Below are positions 1 to 7,344 of a DNA stretch of 38,551 bases, in pieces. The stretch spans positions 1 through 38,551 of the forward strand of contig JAENZJ010000030.1 in assembly GCA_016841325.1 (NCBI GenBank), in the 5' to 3' direction. The position numbers and the translations under genes were made by a program. The stretch comes from Thermincola carboxydiphila. GTDB lineage: Bacteria; Bacillota; Thermincolia; Thermincolales; UBA2595. Within the stretch, counting starts at the first letter, position 1, and every line of letters begins with the position of its first letter. A model generated the notes under the pieces. It did not search any database and was not told where the DNA came from. It worked only from the letters and a program-made list of their open reading frames with translations.

Positions 1-1472
1 AGTATCTTAGGTCAGTCAGTTACATTCCGAGCCCCGATTACAAGGGGACTGAAAGCAATCCCACGCGATGGCAAGAATAGCAGCCCCTAGCACCGTTACA
101 TTCCGAGCCCCGATTACAAGGGGACTGAAAGAAAAAATTAGCAACAAATGTTTGCATATATCTATTTACGTTACATTCCGAGCCCCGATTACAAGGGGAC
201 TGAAAGGCATAATTATATATTTGCGGGAATCGTGTTTTTACATGTTACATTCCGAGCCCCGATTACAAGGGGACTGAAAGCAATGGCGTCATCTGTCCAG
301 TATCTTAGGTCAGTCAGTTACATTCCGAGCCCCGATTACAAGGGGACTGAAAGGCATTTGCGTAGTAAGTACTGAGCCTGTAGGCATCCAGTTACATTCC
401 GAGCCCCGATTACAAGGGGACTGAAAGACTATTTTCACTCCTCAAGTTTCAAAGTCTGTTTCTTAGTTACATTCCGAGCCCCGATTACAAGGGGACTGAA
501 AGCAGACATCACTTCATAACGGCGTTTTTGGTATGTTTCAGTTACATTCCGAGCCCCGATTACAAGGGGACTGAAAGTACATTTCCCGCCCTATATCCTC
601 GATGCTCATTCCGATGTTACATTCCGAGCCCCGATTACAAGGGGACTGAAAGAGTGTCTCCCATTCCTTCTGCAAACTGTCCTGCATATGGTTACAATCC
701 GAGCCCCGATTACAAGGGGACTGAAAGGACCAGCAAGAACACGATATAGAGAAACATAAACATGTTACATTCCGAGCCCCGATTACAAGGGGACTAAAAG
801 TCCAATGTGCGGTACAATGTGGACTCTTGGAGAGAGGTTACATTCCGAGCCCCGATTACAAGGGGACTGAAAGGAAACAAGTGGATTGCCGCCGACCAAG
901 CAACGTATGAGTTACATTCCGAGCCCCGATTACAAGGGGACTGAAAGTGTATTCCTGAAGCAGATTGTACATCAATCTTCCCCCCGTTACATTCCGAGCC
1001 CCGATTACAAGGGGACTGAAAGTAATATGCAAAACTTAAACATGGGGCCGACTGTTCTTTGTTACATTCCGAGCCCCGATTACAAGGGGACTGAAAGCAA
1101 AAACACTTGCTGATAATGCTCAATCTACAGCAGACGTTACATTCCTAGCCCCGATTACAAGGGGACTGAAAGAGCCTTACTACTGCAACTGCAACTGCAT
1201 TTACTGTTGAGTTACATTCCTAGCCCCGATTACAAGGGGACTGAAAGGTGGTCAGGTTATCACCGGTTGAAGCTGAGTCAGCCAGGTTACATTCCGAGCC
1301 CCGATTACAAGGGGACTGAAAGGCATTAAAAAGTCGGTTAAATCTGACAGACTGCTTCTGGTTATATTCCGAGCCCGATTACAAGGGGACTGAAAAAAAG
1401 ATAATCTGCAGATTTTTGAGCCTGGGCTGCTGCCGTTACATTCCGAGCCCCGATTATCCGATTACAAGGGGG
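1..1472 (+). CRISPR. CRISPR array, 20 repeats, trailer end
   Basis: A 37-nt repeat beginning GTTACATTCC and ending GGGGACTGAAAG recurs at 19, 95, 170, 244, 317, 391, 466, 541, 616, 691, 764, 837, 911, 986, 1061, 1136, 1211, 1286, 1361 and 1435, separated by spacers of 36-39 nt. The repeat carries a short internal CCCC/GGGG inverted repeat and a GAAAG 3' end, as in many type I-B or type III repeats. Orientation is inferred from decay. The first repeats are identical, while variants collect to the right: ACAATCC at 691, ACTAAAAG at 764, CTAGCC at 1136 and 1211, a lost C and a final A at 1361, and a broken last copy at 1435. The leader and any cas genes should therefore lie left of the window. 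Bases 1-18 are the end of a further spacer. Confidence 0.99.
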
Positions 1473-1581
1473 TGTTCGCGCACCTTCCCTTTGCGCATAG
1501 CATAACATTGGTGACATTTTTCACAAAATATATGGAAACGATGTTGACAACCCCCACAATCTAAGTTAAAATATAAATACA

Positions 1582-1597
1582 GTATAGATGTCTATAC
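1582..1597. promoter_or_regulatory. Operator O1 (GntR-type palindrome)
   Basis: GTATAGATGTCTATAC is a perfect 7-bp inverted repeat around TG. It begins 10 nt after the P1 -10 box, so a bound dimer would cover the transcription start. The identical sequence recurs at 1770 and a near copy lies in front of the GntR gene at 5131. Confidence 0.8.
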
Positions 1598-1639
1598 AAC
1601 ATCTGCTGACATTACAAAATACCTCCATCTATCGGGACC

Positions 1640-1681
1640 GGAGTAATCCGGCCTGGGCAGCCTACGGCTGCTTATTTTTTT
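1640..1681 (+). terminator. Hairpin plus T-run between P1 and P2
   Basis: A small hairpin (CCGGA, GTAA, TCCGG) is followed by a second (GCAGCC, TAC, GGCTGC, about 1655-1669) and then TTATTTTTTT. It would stop transcripts from P1 after about 100 nt, making either an attenuator or the 3' end of a short RNA. Readthrough control has not been shown. Confidence 0.65.
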
Positions 1682-1769
1682 GCCTTAACTTAATTCATTT
1701 TGTCATCTGACTACTGGCAAAAAATATTATTGACTGCATCCCGGAAATGTTGTAACATGTCCTTAAAAA

Positions 1770-1785
1770 GTATAGATGTCTATAC
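1770..1785. promoter_or_regulatory. Operator O2 (GntR-type palindrome)
   Basis: This is an exact second copy of GTATAGATGTCTATAC, starting 12 nt after the P2 -10 box. P2 is the last promoter before the methyltransferase operon, so O2 is probably the main control site for genes 1966-4931. Confidence 0.8.
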
Positions 1786-1965
1786 AGCTATATAAGCTCC
1801 TGATTGTGTGCAGGCACATTTGGAGCGGGCGAATTCAGCGGAGGTGATACCGGGAAAAAAAGCGGGATCCTTAGCCACCGGGACAAATTTTCATGGGAGA
1901 GAATAATAGGGTAACAGAAGATTAACACTATCATTGGAAATGTAATACAACAGGGAGGTTTTAAT

Positions 1966-2763
1966 GTGATAATTATCGGCGAAAAGCTGAACAGTGCGAT
2001 TCCCAGTGTGCGCCAATTGATTAATGATAAAGAAACTATGGCGATTCAGGAGCTGGCCCGCAGGCAGGCCGAGGCCGGGGCTGATTACCTTGATTTAAAT
2101 ACGGCACAGGGTGAAGAACTGGATAATATGGAGTGGCTGGTGAATACTGTCCAGGAAGTAACTGATGTACCATTATGTATTGACAGCACCGAGGCAGCGG
2201 CTGTCAAAAGGGGCCTGGAGGCTGTTAAGGGTGATAAGAGCAGAGCCCTGGTCAACTCCATATCCATGGAAAAGAAGCGCATTGAAGAAATGCTGCCCCT
2301 GGTCCTGGAACACGGCTGCCCGGTTATTGGTTTGACAGTTGATGATAATGGGATCCCCAAGACCGCAGAGGAACGAATCAGGCTTACAGAGCAAATGGTA
2401 GAACTCCTTGCCAGGAAAAACTATGACCTGTCCAAACTTTACATTGACCCGCTGGTCCTTCCACTGGCTGTGCACCATACCAATGCCAAAATGTTTTTTG
2501 AATGTATCAGCGAAATCAAGCGCCGGTTTAATGTGAAGACAGTATCCGGATTAAGCAATATTTCCTTTAATATGCCTAAACGGAAGGTGATTAACCGCTA
2601 TTTTCTTGCCATCGGCATGGCCTTCGGGATGGATGCCGCTATTCTTGACCCCCTTGACGGAAAAATGATGACTGCGGTTACTGCTACAGAAGTCTTAATT
2701 GGCAATGACCGTTTTGCGAAAAATTACCTGAAGGCATTCCGTGCCGATCAATTAAAAGATTAA
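1966..2763 (+). CDS. MtrH/AcsE-like methyltetrahydrofolate methyltransferase (MT II)
   Basis: The 265-residue protein is the size of AcsE-type methyltetrahydrofolate:corrinoid methyltransferases and has the pterin-binding TIM-barrel landmarks: GEKLN near the N-terminus, DLNTA, CIDS, NSIS, SGLSNISFN and a late DPLD. In O-demethylase operons of acetogens (OdmD, MtvA) such a protein is methyltransferase II, moving the methyl group from the corrinoid protein to tetrahydrofolate. That role is inferred here from its neighbours, a UroD-like methyltransferase and a corrinoid protein. The start is GTG, 7 nt after an AGGGAGG site; the overlapping ATG at 1964 runs straight into TGA. It is the first gene of the operon behind operator O2. 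Confidence 0.9.
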   Translation: MIIIGEKLNSAIPSVRQLINDKETMAIQELARRQAEAGADYLDLNTAQGEELDNMEWLVNTVQEVTDVPLCIDSTEAAAVKRGLEAVKGDKSRALVNSISMEKKRIEEMLPLVLEHGCPVIGLTVDDNGIPKTAEERIRLTEQMVELLARKNYDLSKLYIDPLVLPLAVHHTNAKMFFECISEIKRRFNVKTVSGLSNISFNMPKRKVINRYFLAIGMAFGMDAAILDPLDGKMMTAVTATEVLIGNDRFAKNYLKAFRADQLKD

Positions 2764-2845
2764 CAGAAAGGGTGGTGATGTCAGGCTTCGGAAAATGAAA
2801 TGCCCGGGAAATTACTAACTTGAAACAGAGGAGGAAAGAAACCAG

Positions 2846-4018
2846 ATGAGTAACAAGGAACAACTGTATCAGGAAAGACTAAACCGCTACATGACTGCAA
2901 TGGATTGCGGCAAACCCGATAAGGTGCCGGTCTGTTTCGGTATCGGTGAATGGGCAATCAAATATACAGACTATACTTTTCAGGAAGTATTTTATGACTC
3001 TGAAAAAGCCAACAGGATAGTGGAAGACATGCTGCCAGACTTTGATGTTGACATTTTTTCAGGTGGTCCGACATTATGGTGGCCTCCCATGTTTGATGTG
3101 ATGGGTTCCAAATTGTACAAGTTCCCCGGTATCGGATTAGAAGAGGATAATACCTTCCAGTACAATGAAGAAGAATATATGAAGGCTGAAGATTATGATG
3201 ACTTTATTGCCAATCCCACCGAGTGGCTGGTGAAAAACTTTCTGCCCCGTATCAGCGCCGAGTTTGCGGAGCCCGGTTCATACAGGGCCACTATTGCCCT
3301 GATTAAGAGTTCTGCCGCCTTTGCCATGTTCGGCGCCGCTGCGGGTGCGGCAGCACAGAGGTGGGCTGTGGAGTATGGTATGGTCGGACAGTTTACAGGT
3401 TTTACCAAGGCCCCTTTTGATACCTTGGGTGATGCCCTGCGGGCCATGAAAGGCATACTTACCGATTTGCGCCGCCGCCCTGATAAGGTCCTGGCTGCCT
3501 GTGAGGCCATTGTACCTCATAATATTTATGGCGGTATTGCCGGACCCGGAGCAGATACCCGTTTCCCCTGTTTTGCCCCGCTGCACCGCGGAGCTTATCC
3601 CTTCCTGAACCCTGAGCAGTGGGACAAATTCTACTGGCCGACCCTGAAGGCAGTTATTGAAGGCCTGTGGGCCAAAGGCAAGAGGATGTTCTTCTTTGCC
3701 GAGGGCAACTGGACCCCGTATCTGGAGAAAATTGCCGAACTTCCGGAAAAGAGTATCGTTTTCGACATTGACACAACTGATGCCAAAAAAGCCAGGGAAA
3801 TTCTCGGCGGTAAGTTCTGCCTGCAGGGAGGCATTCCCACTACCCTGCTGACTTACGGTACACCGGAAAAGGTTAAAGAGCATGTGAAGCGGACTATAGA
3901 CGAACTGGCCGGTGACGGAGGCTTTATCCTGGCTCCGGGTGGTGTGCTGATGGGTGATGCCAAAAAGGAAAATATTTTGGCTGCCATTGAAGCGGCAAGG
4001 GAGTATGGAGTTTATTAG
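2846..4018 (+). CDS. UroD-superfamily corrinoid methyltransferase (candidate MT I)
   Basis: This 390-residue protein belongs to the uroporphyrinogen decarboxylase superfamily, shown by its C-terminal GGIPTTLLTYGTPEKVKE and GGFILAPGG segments. In corrinoid systems such proteins take a methyl group from a substrate and pass it to Co(I) of the corrinoid protein. The HxCG zinc motif of MtaA-type enzymes is absent at the usual place, where FFFAEGNW is found. This fits the separate branch of large substrate methyltransferases seen with O-demethylases, and metal ligands would have to be assigned by structure. The start is ATG after GAGGAAAG. An MT II gene lies upstream, and a small ORF and a corrinoid protein lie downstream. 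Substrate unknown; a methoxylated aromatic is the obvious first guess. Confidence 0.85.
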   Translation: MSNKEQLYQERLNRYMTAMDCGKPDKVPVCFGIGEWAIKYTDYTFQEVFYDSEKANRIVEDMLPDFDVDIFSGGPTLWWPPMFDVMGSKLYKFPGIGLEEDNTFQYNEEEYMKAEDYDDFIANPTEWLVKNFLPRISAEFAEPGSYRATIALIKSSAAFAMFGAAAGAAAQRWAVEYGMVGQFTGFTKAPFDTLGDALRAMKGILTDLRRRPDKVLAACEAIVPHNIYGGIAGPGADTRFPCFAPLHRGAYPFLNPEQWDKFYWPTLKAVIEGLWAKGKRMFFFAEGNWTPYLEKIAELPEKSIVFDIDTTDAKKAREILGGKFCLQGGIPTTLLTYGTPEKVKEHVKRTIDELAGDGGFILAPGGVLMGDAKKENILAAIEAAREYGVY

Positions 4019-4106
4019 AAATGGTGTAACCGGACCGGTGTCCATTAACAGAGCAGGACCGGTACTGTTTACCGGCGCCTATTTAACAGAACAGGAGGGA
4101 GAATAA

Positions 4107-4277
4107 ATGTCTGAAAAAGAAACAACTTTTGTACCTGATGCAGGTAAATGTGTGCCATGGGAAGTCAAATTAAAGGAATTGGGAAAGCTCCCCGGAAATG
4201 AGGAAATCGTTAAGAAAAACTGGGAAAACCTGGATGAATTTGCATATAACTTTATCTGGTTTTGGGTCCAGCGTTAA
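4107..4277 (+). CDS. Small Trp-rich protein, 56 aa, unknown
   Basis: A 57-codon ORF starts with ATG 8 nt after a strong AGGAGGGA site and stops 33 nt before the corrinoid protein gene. The peptide begins MSEKETTFVPDAGKCVPWEV and ends with an aromatic stretch, FAYNFIWFWVQR. It has one Cys and four Trp, and no signal peptide. Position, ribosome binding site and spacing all argue that it is translated. I know no named family for it. It could be a subunit or chaperone of the UroD-like methyltransferase, or a docking piece for the corrinoid protein; both are guesses. Confidence 0.75.
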   Translation: MSEKETTFVPDAGKCVPWEVKLKELGKLPGNEEIVKKNWENLDEFAYNFIWFWVQR

Positions 4278-4310
4278 AAACCTTAAACAATCAAAAGGAG
4301 TGACTTAATT

Positions 4311-4931
4311 ATGGCAGCAGATGCTTTATCCAATGCAATCACCGAACTGGAAGAAGAACAGGTGGTGGCCCTGGTCAGGGAGCGCCTCGAAAACGGAGTG
4401 GCTCCCCTGGAAATTGTAAATGCCCTGCAGGAAGGGATGGTAGAGGTCGGCAAGCGCTTTGAGTCAGGTGCATATTTCCTGAGTGAACTTATCATGGGCG
4501 GCGAAATCATGAAGGACGCCATGACTGTCCTGGAACCCCGCCTTACCGGAGCCAGCGGTGACTATAAGGGGAATATTGTTATCGGTACTGTAAAAGGTGA
4601 CATCCATGACCTGGGTAAAGATATTGTGGTTATGTTATTAAAAGGCTCCGGATATAATGTCATTGACCTGGGTGTAGATGTGCCCAAGGAGAAATTTGTG
4701 GAAGCCCTTAAAGAATCCCAGGCGCCTCTGGTGGGTATGAGTGTACTCCTGACCGGATGCCAGGCAGCCATGAAAGAGGCCATTGATGCTATCAGGGCTG
4801 AAGGAATTGATGCCAAAGTACTCATCGGCGGCAACTATATCGATGAGGTTGTTATGGACTTTGTCGGCGCCGACTTTTTTGCCAAGGATGCCAGTGACGG
4901 GTTGAAGGTTGCTGAAAAGGTGTTCAGTTAA
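4311..4931 (+). CDS. Corrinoid protein 1 (B12-binding, MtaC/OdmA type)
   Basis: The 206-residue protein has the two-part layout of methyltransferase corrinoid proteins. A helical cap domain (about residues 1-85, with EVGKRFESGAYFLSELI) precedes a Rossmann cobalamin domain with the DxHxxG signature GDIHDLGKDIV, whose His is the lower cobalt ligand. It also has SVLLT and the GGNYID loop. It would shuttle the methyl group between the UroD-like and MtrH-like enzymes of the same operon. The start is ATG after AAAAGGAG. It is last in the operon and is followed by a terminator at 4992-5023. Confidence 0.93.
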   Translation: MAADALSNAITELEEEQVVALVRERLENGVAPLEIVNALQEGMVEVGKRFESGAYFLSELIMGGEIMKDAMTVLEPRLTGASGDYKGNIVIGTVKGDIHDLGKDIVVMLLKGSGYNVIDLGVDVPKEKFVEALKESQAPLVGMSVLLTGCQAAMKEAIDAIRAEGIDAKVLIGGNYIDEVVMDFVGADFFAKDASDGLKVAEKVFS

Positions 4932-4991
4932 ATATTGCCCCATACCTGCAGCCGCAAAATGAGTACCGGTTAAATTCCGTATTTAAGCATA

Positions 4992-5026
4992 TAATAGAGG
5001 CCCGTTGCAACAGGCCTCTATTATTA
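4992..5026 (+). terminator. Hairpin terminator after corrinoid protein 1
   Basis: A perfect 11-bp stem (TAATAGAGGCC, 4992-5002, paired with 5013-5023) with a 10-nt loop is followed by a short T/A-rich tail. It separates the first operon from the GntR gene. Confidence 0.75.
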
Positions 5027-5092
5027 ATTCCTGCCGAAGCGGGCGCAAAGGCGAGAGCCGGGAGCGCTTCATTTCAGCACACTGTCGCCGTA

Positions 5093-5146
5093 TTGACAAT
5101 AGCAATTTATTTGGCTAAGATTATAGAATAGTACAGATGTCTATAT
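5093..5146 (+). promoter_or_regulatory. Promoter and operator O3 of the GntR gene
   Basis: TTGACA (5093-5098), a 17-bp spacer and TAAGAT (5116-5121) form a good housekeeping promoter. GTACAGATGTCTATAT at 5131-5146 matches 14 of 16 bases of operators O1 and O2 and sits 10 nt past the -10 box, the same distance as O1 from P1. This points to autorepression by the GntR protein, perhaps with weaker binding because two bases differ. Confidence 0.78.
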
Positions 5147-5159
5147 AAGGCTGGTTATT

Positions 5160-5927
5160 ATGAAAATATTACTCACTGATGGGGAAAAAATTGATAAGAA
5201 TTCAGTTATTCCGGTGTATTATCAGTTGGCCAGGTTGTTTGAAAGACAGATTTTTGAGGGAAAACTGAAACCGGGAGAAGCCCTGCCGCCGGAAAACGAG
5301 CTGGCATCATCCTACGGGATTAGCAGGATGACGGTCCGCAGGGCAATTTCCGAACTGGTCCAGGCAGGGCTGGTGCATACCCAGAAGGGTGTGGGGACCT
5401 TTGTCTCCAAACCCAGGCTGGATAACGTCGTTTTTGAACTAAATGACTTTCGTGATGAGATCAGTAAACGGAACATGAAACCCAGTACGAAACTGCTGGG
5501 AGTAAAGATTGTCAAGGCCGACAGGCGGTTGGCCAAGAAACTGGAAACAACCCCGGGGAAACGGTTGTTGAGTTTTCAGATGGTTTTATCGGCTGATGAG
5601 GAACCTTTAATATTTGAAAAAAAGTTTGTGGTATTTTCCAAACAGAAGCCTATTTTGGAATCAGAACTCAATGACCCGTCATTGTCAAACCTGGCTTCTG
5701 TGCACAGTGACCATACCCCCTCTATGAGTAAAAAGGTCCTGCATGCGTCAGTGGCAACTGAAACCGAAGCCAGGCACCTCGGCATACCGGTTAAGGCGCC
5801 GGTTTTTATGATGGAACAGACTGTATATGATTCTGATAAAAAGCCCATGGGCTGGGGGACATCTGTATTCAGGGCAGACCGGTATAAGCTTACGAGTTAT
5901 ACCGGGTGGTCTGCAAAAGACCAGTAA
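5160..5927 (+). CDS. GntR-family regulator, HutC/FarR type with UTRA domain
   Basis: The protein has 255 residues. Residues about 15-85 are a GntR winged helix (VYYQLARLFERQIFEGKLKPGEALPPENELA..., then SRMTVRRAISELVQAGLV and the wing GVGTFVS). The rest matches a UTRA ligand-binding domain, ending with FRADRYKL. HutC-type members normally repress and release DNA on binding a small substrate. Palindromic sites in front of this gene and in front of the methyltransferase operon make it the likely local repressor; the ligand would then be the methylated substrate or a product. The ATG lies 13 nt after operator O3 and no strong ribosome binding site is visible. Confidence 0.93.
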   Translation: MKILLTDGEKIDKNSVIPVYYQLARLFERQIFEGKLKPGEALPPENELASSYGISRMTVRRAISELVQAGLVHTQKGVGTFVSKPRLDNVVFELNDFRDEISKRNMKPSTKLLGVKIVKADRRLAKKLETTPGKRLLSFQMVLSADEEPLIFEKKFVVFSKQKPILESELNDPSLSNLASVHSDHTPSMSKKVLHASVATETEARHLGIPVKAPVFMMEQTVYDSDKKPMGWGTSVFRADRYKLTSYTGWSAKDQ

Positions 5928-5946
5928 AGTTAAGGTGGGTAACGGA

Positions 5947-6576
5947 ATGAACCAGGATTTGATTAATGCCATAACGGAACTTGATGAAGACAAAGCGCTT
6001 GAATTGGTGCGGGAAAAAATAAACAAAGGGGAATCACCTCTGGAGATTGTGGAACAGTGCCGGCTGGGTGTGGAAAAGGTTGGGAAACGATATCATGATC
6101 AGACTTATTATTTATCAGACCTGATCATGTCAGAAGAGATCCTCAGGAGTGTCATGGAAATACTGGAACCCCATTTTTCTGAGATCAGGACCCAAAATAG
6201 TGTCAAAATCGTCATTGGTACCATCGAAGATGATATCCATGACCTGGGAAAAAACATCATAATCAGCTTACTGCGGTCTGAGGGCTTTGAAGTATATGAC
6301 CTTGGAGTGGACGTCAGGCCGGAACAGTTCATTGAGAAGATAACTGAGACAGGGGCAGCCATAGTCGGCGTTTCAGTTGTCCTGACCTTCTCCATAAATT
6401 ATGTAAAAAAACTGGTCAGGTTAATCGAGGAAGCCGGTTTGCGGGATGACCTGAAGATAATTATAGGTGGTTATCCCGTTGATGAAATGATCAGGGAATA
6501 TACCGGGGCTGATTACTTCGAAAATGATGCCAAAAGGGCAGTGAAACTGATAAAACAAATTGCCGGCCTGGCATAA
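5947..6576 (+). CDS. Corrinoid protein 2 (B12-binding)
   Basis: This 209-residue protein is a paralogue of corrinoid protein 1, with the same cap domain (VEKVGKRYHDQTYYLSDLIMSEEI) and cobalamin domain. It keeps the full signature DDIHDLGKNII, SVVLT and GGYPVDE, so it should bind cobamide with a His ligand. I chose ATG 5947, after AAGGTGG and 19 nt past the GntR stop; the same frame is open further upstream but overlaps the GntR gene. It shares a transcript with the regulator rather than with the methyltransferases, so it may serve another methyltransferase encoded elsewhere. Confidence 0.92.
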   Translation: MNQDLINAITELDEDKALELVREKINKGESPLEIVEQCRLGVEKVGKRYHDQTYYLSDLIMSEEILRSVMEILEPHFSEIRTQNSVKIVIGTIEDDIHDLGKNIIISLLRSEGFEVYDLGVDVRPEQFIEKITETGAAIVGVSVVLTFSINYVKKLVRLIEEAGLRDDLKIIIGGYPVDEMIREYTGADYFENDAKRAVKLIKQIAGLA

Positions 6577-6635
6577 AAACGAATTTAACAAGTAATATTA
6601 ACAGCAGCATTAATGAATTGGGCAGGTGGCATATT

Positions 6636-7295
6636 ATGAAGACAGTGGCTATTGCATGCAATACTTTGAAAGACGAAGTGATGATGACTGCAAACGAACT
6701 GGAAGTTGCTTATCCGATTCTGTGGATTGAGTCCGGACTGCACCAGACCCCGCAAAAGCTCAATCATGGTATCCAGAGGCAGATTGACAATATCAGTAAT
6801 GTCGATAATATTGTCCTGCTGTTTGGGAGCTGTGGCAATTCTCTGCTTGGATTAAAGTCACGTGAAGCCCGGATTATTTTTCCCCGGGTAGATGATTGTA
6901 TCTCCATGTTCCTGGGCGGCAATGAGCGCAAAAAGGAGTGGGAAAGCCAGGGACACTCCTATTACCTGACCAAAGGCTACCTGGAGAATGAGGCCAATAT
7001 CTGGACTGACTATACCTACAGCCTGGCCAGGTATGGTGAAGACAGGGCCCGGAAGCTGATGCGGGTGATGTTAAAGCATTACGACAGGCTCAGGGTGATT
7101 GAAACAGGCGCCTATGATTTGGATCCCTTTATTGATGAAACCCGGGATATTGCAGCCAAACTGGAACTTGACCATGAGGTGGTCAAAGGCTCTCTGGATA
7201 TTTTATATAAGGCACTCCGGGGAGACTGGGACCGGGATTTTGTCATTATTAATCCGGGAGAAACGGTTGAATATGCTCATTTGGGGATTTGTTAA
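6636..7295 (+). CDS. DUF1638-family protein
   Basis: The 219-residue soluble protein matches the DUF1638 family, with the typical opening MKTVAIACNTLKDE, then LFGSCGNSLLGL, PRVDDCISMFLG and a late NPGET. The conserved Cys residues (CG and DDC) suggest a metal or cofactor site. The family's biochemical role is not settled to my knowledge, but its genes recur beside corrinoid methyltransferases, as here. ATG 6636 follows an AGGTGG site; an in-frame TTG at 6618 is less likely. A GC-rich hairpin follows the stop. Confidence 0.85.
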   Translation: MKTVAIACNTLKDEVMMTANELEVAYPILWIESGLHQTPQKLNHGIQRQIDNISNVDNIVLLFGSCGNSLLGLKSREARIIFPRVDDCISMFLGGNERKKEWESQGHSYYLTKGYLENEANIWTDYTYSLARYGEDRARKLMRVMLKHYDRLRVIETGAYDLDPFIDETRDIAAKLELDHEVVKGSLDILYKALRGDWDRDFVIINPGETVEYAHLGIC

Positions 7296-7320
7296 GGAGG
7301 GGCTGCCCCCTCCTGATTTT
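7295..7320 (+). terminator. GC-rich hairpin after the DUF1638 gene
   Basis: AGGAGGGG (7295-7302) pairs with CCCCTCCT (7307-7314) around a 4-nt loop. Only GATTTTC follows, so termination may be partial and the MFS gene may receive some readthrough. Confidence 0.6.
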
Positions 7321-7344
7321 CATAAACACCTTTGAATAAAGTAA

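Larger units (their letters stand above)
1473..1965 (+). promoter_or_regulatory. Regulatory region with two promoter-operator units
   Basis: This 493-bp stretch between the CRISPR trailer and the first methyltransferase gene has no convincing ORF. It holds promoter P1 (TTGACA 1544-1549, 17 bp, TAAAAT 1567-1572) and promoter P2 (TTGACT 1730-1735, 17 bp, TAACAT 1753-1758). Each is followed by the same 16-bp palindrome. A terminator-like hairpin lies between them. The leader from P2 to the GTG start at 1966 is about 200 nt, and I recognise no named riboswitch in it. Confidence 0.75.

Noticed and set aside
68-1123. Open frames within the repeat-spacer region, on both strands
   Set aside because: Their peptides are translations of the CRISPR repeat (repeated IPSPDYKGTE or FQSPCNRGSE), not genes.
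1600-1690. Known riboswitch (molybdenum cofactor, cobalamin, THF) in the operon leader
   Set aside because: The structure looks plausible, but I could not match it to the conserved cores from memory; left as an unassigned structured RNA.
1843-1911. Possible 20-codon leader peptide before the MT II gene (GTG in GGAGGTGATACC)
   Set aside because: The GTG overlaps the only purine-rich site, so no ribosome binding site remains.
2085-4045. Minus-strand frames opposite the MtrH-like and UroD-like genes
   Set aside because: They lack ribosome binding sites and family motifs and lie opposite well-supported genes.
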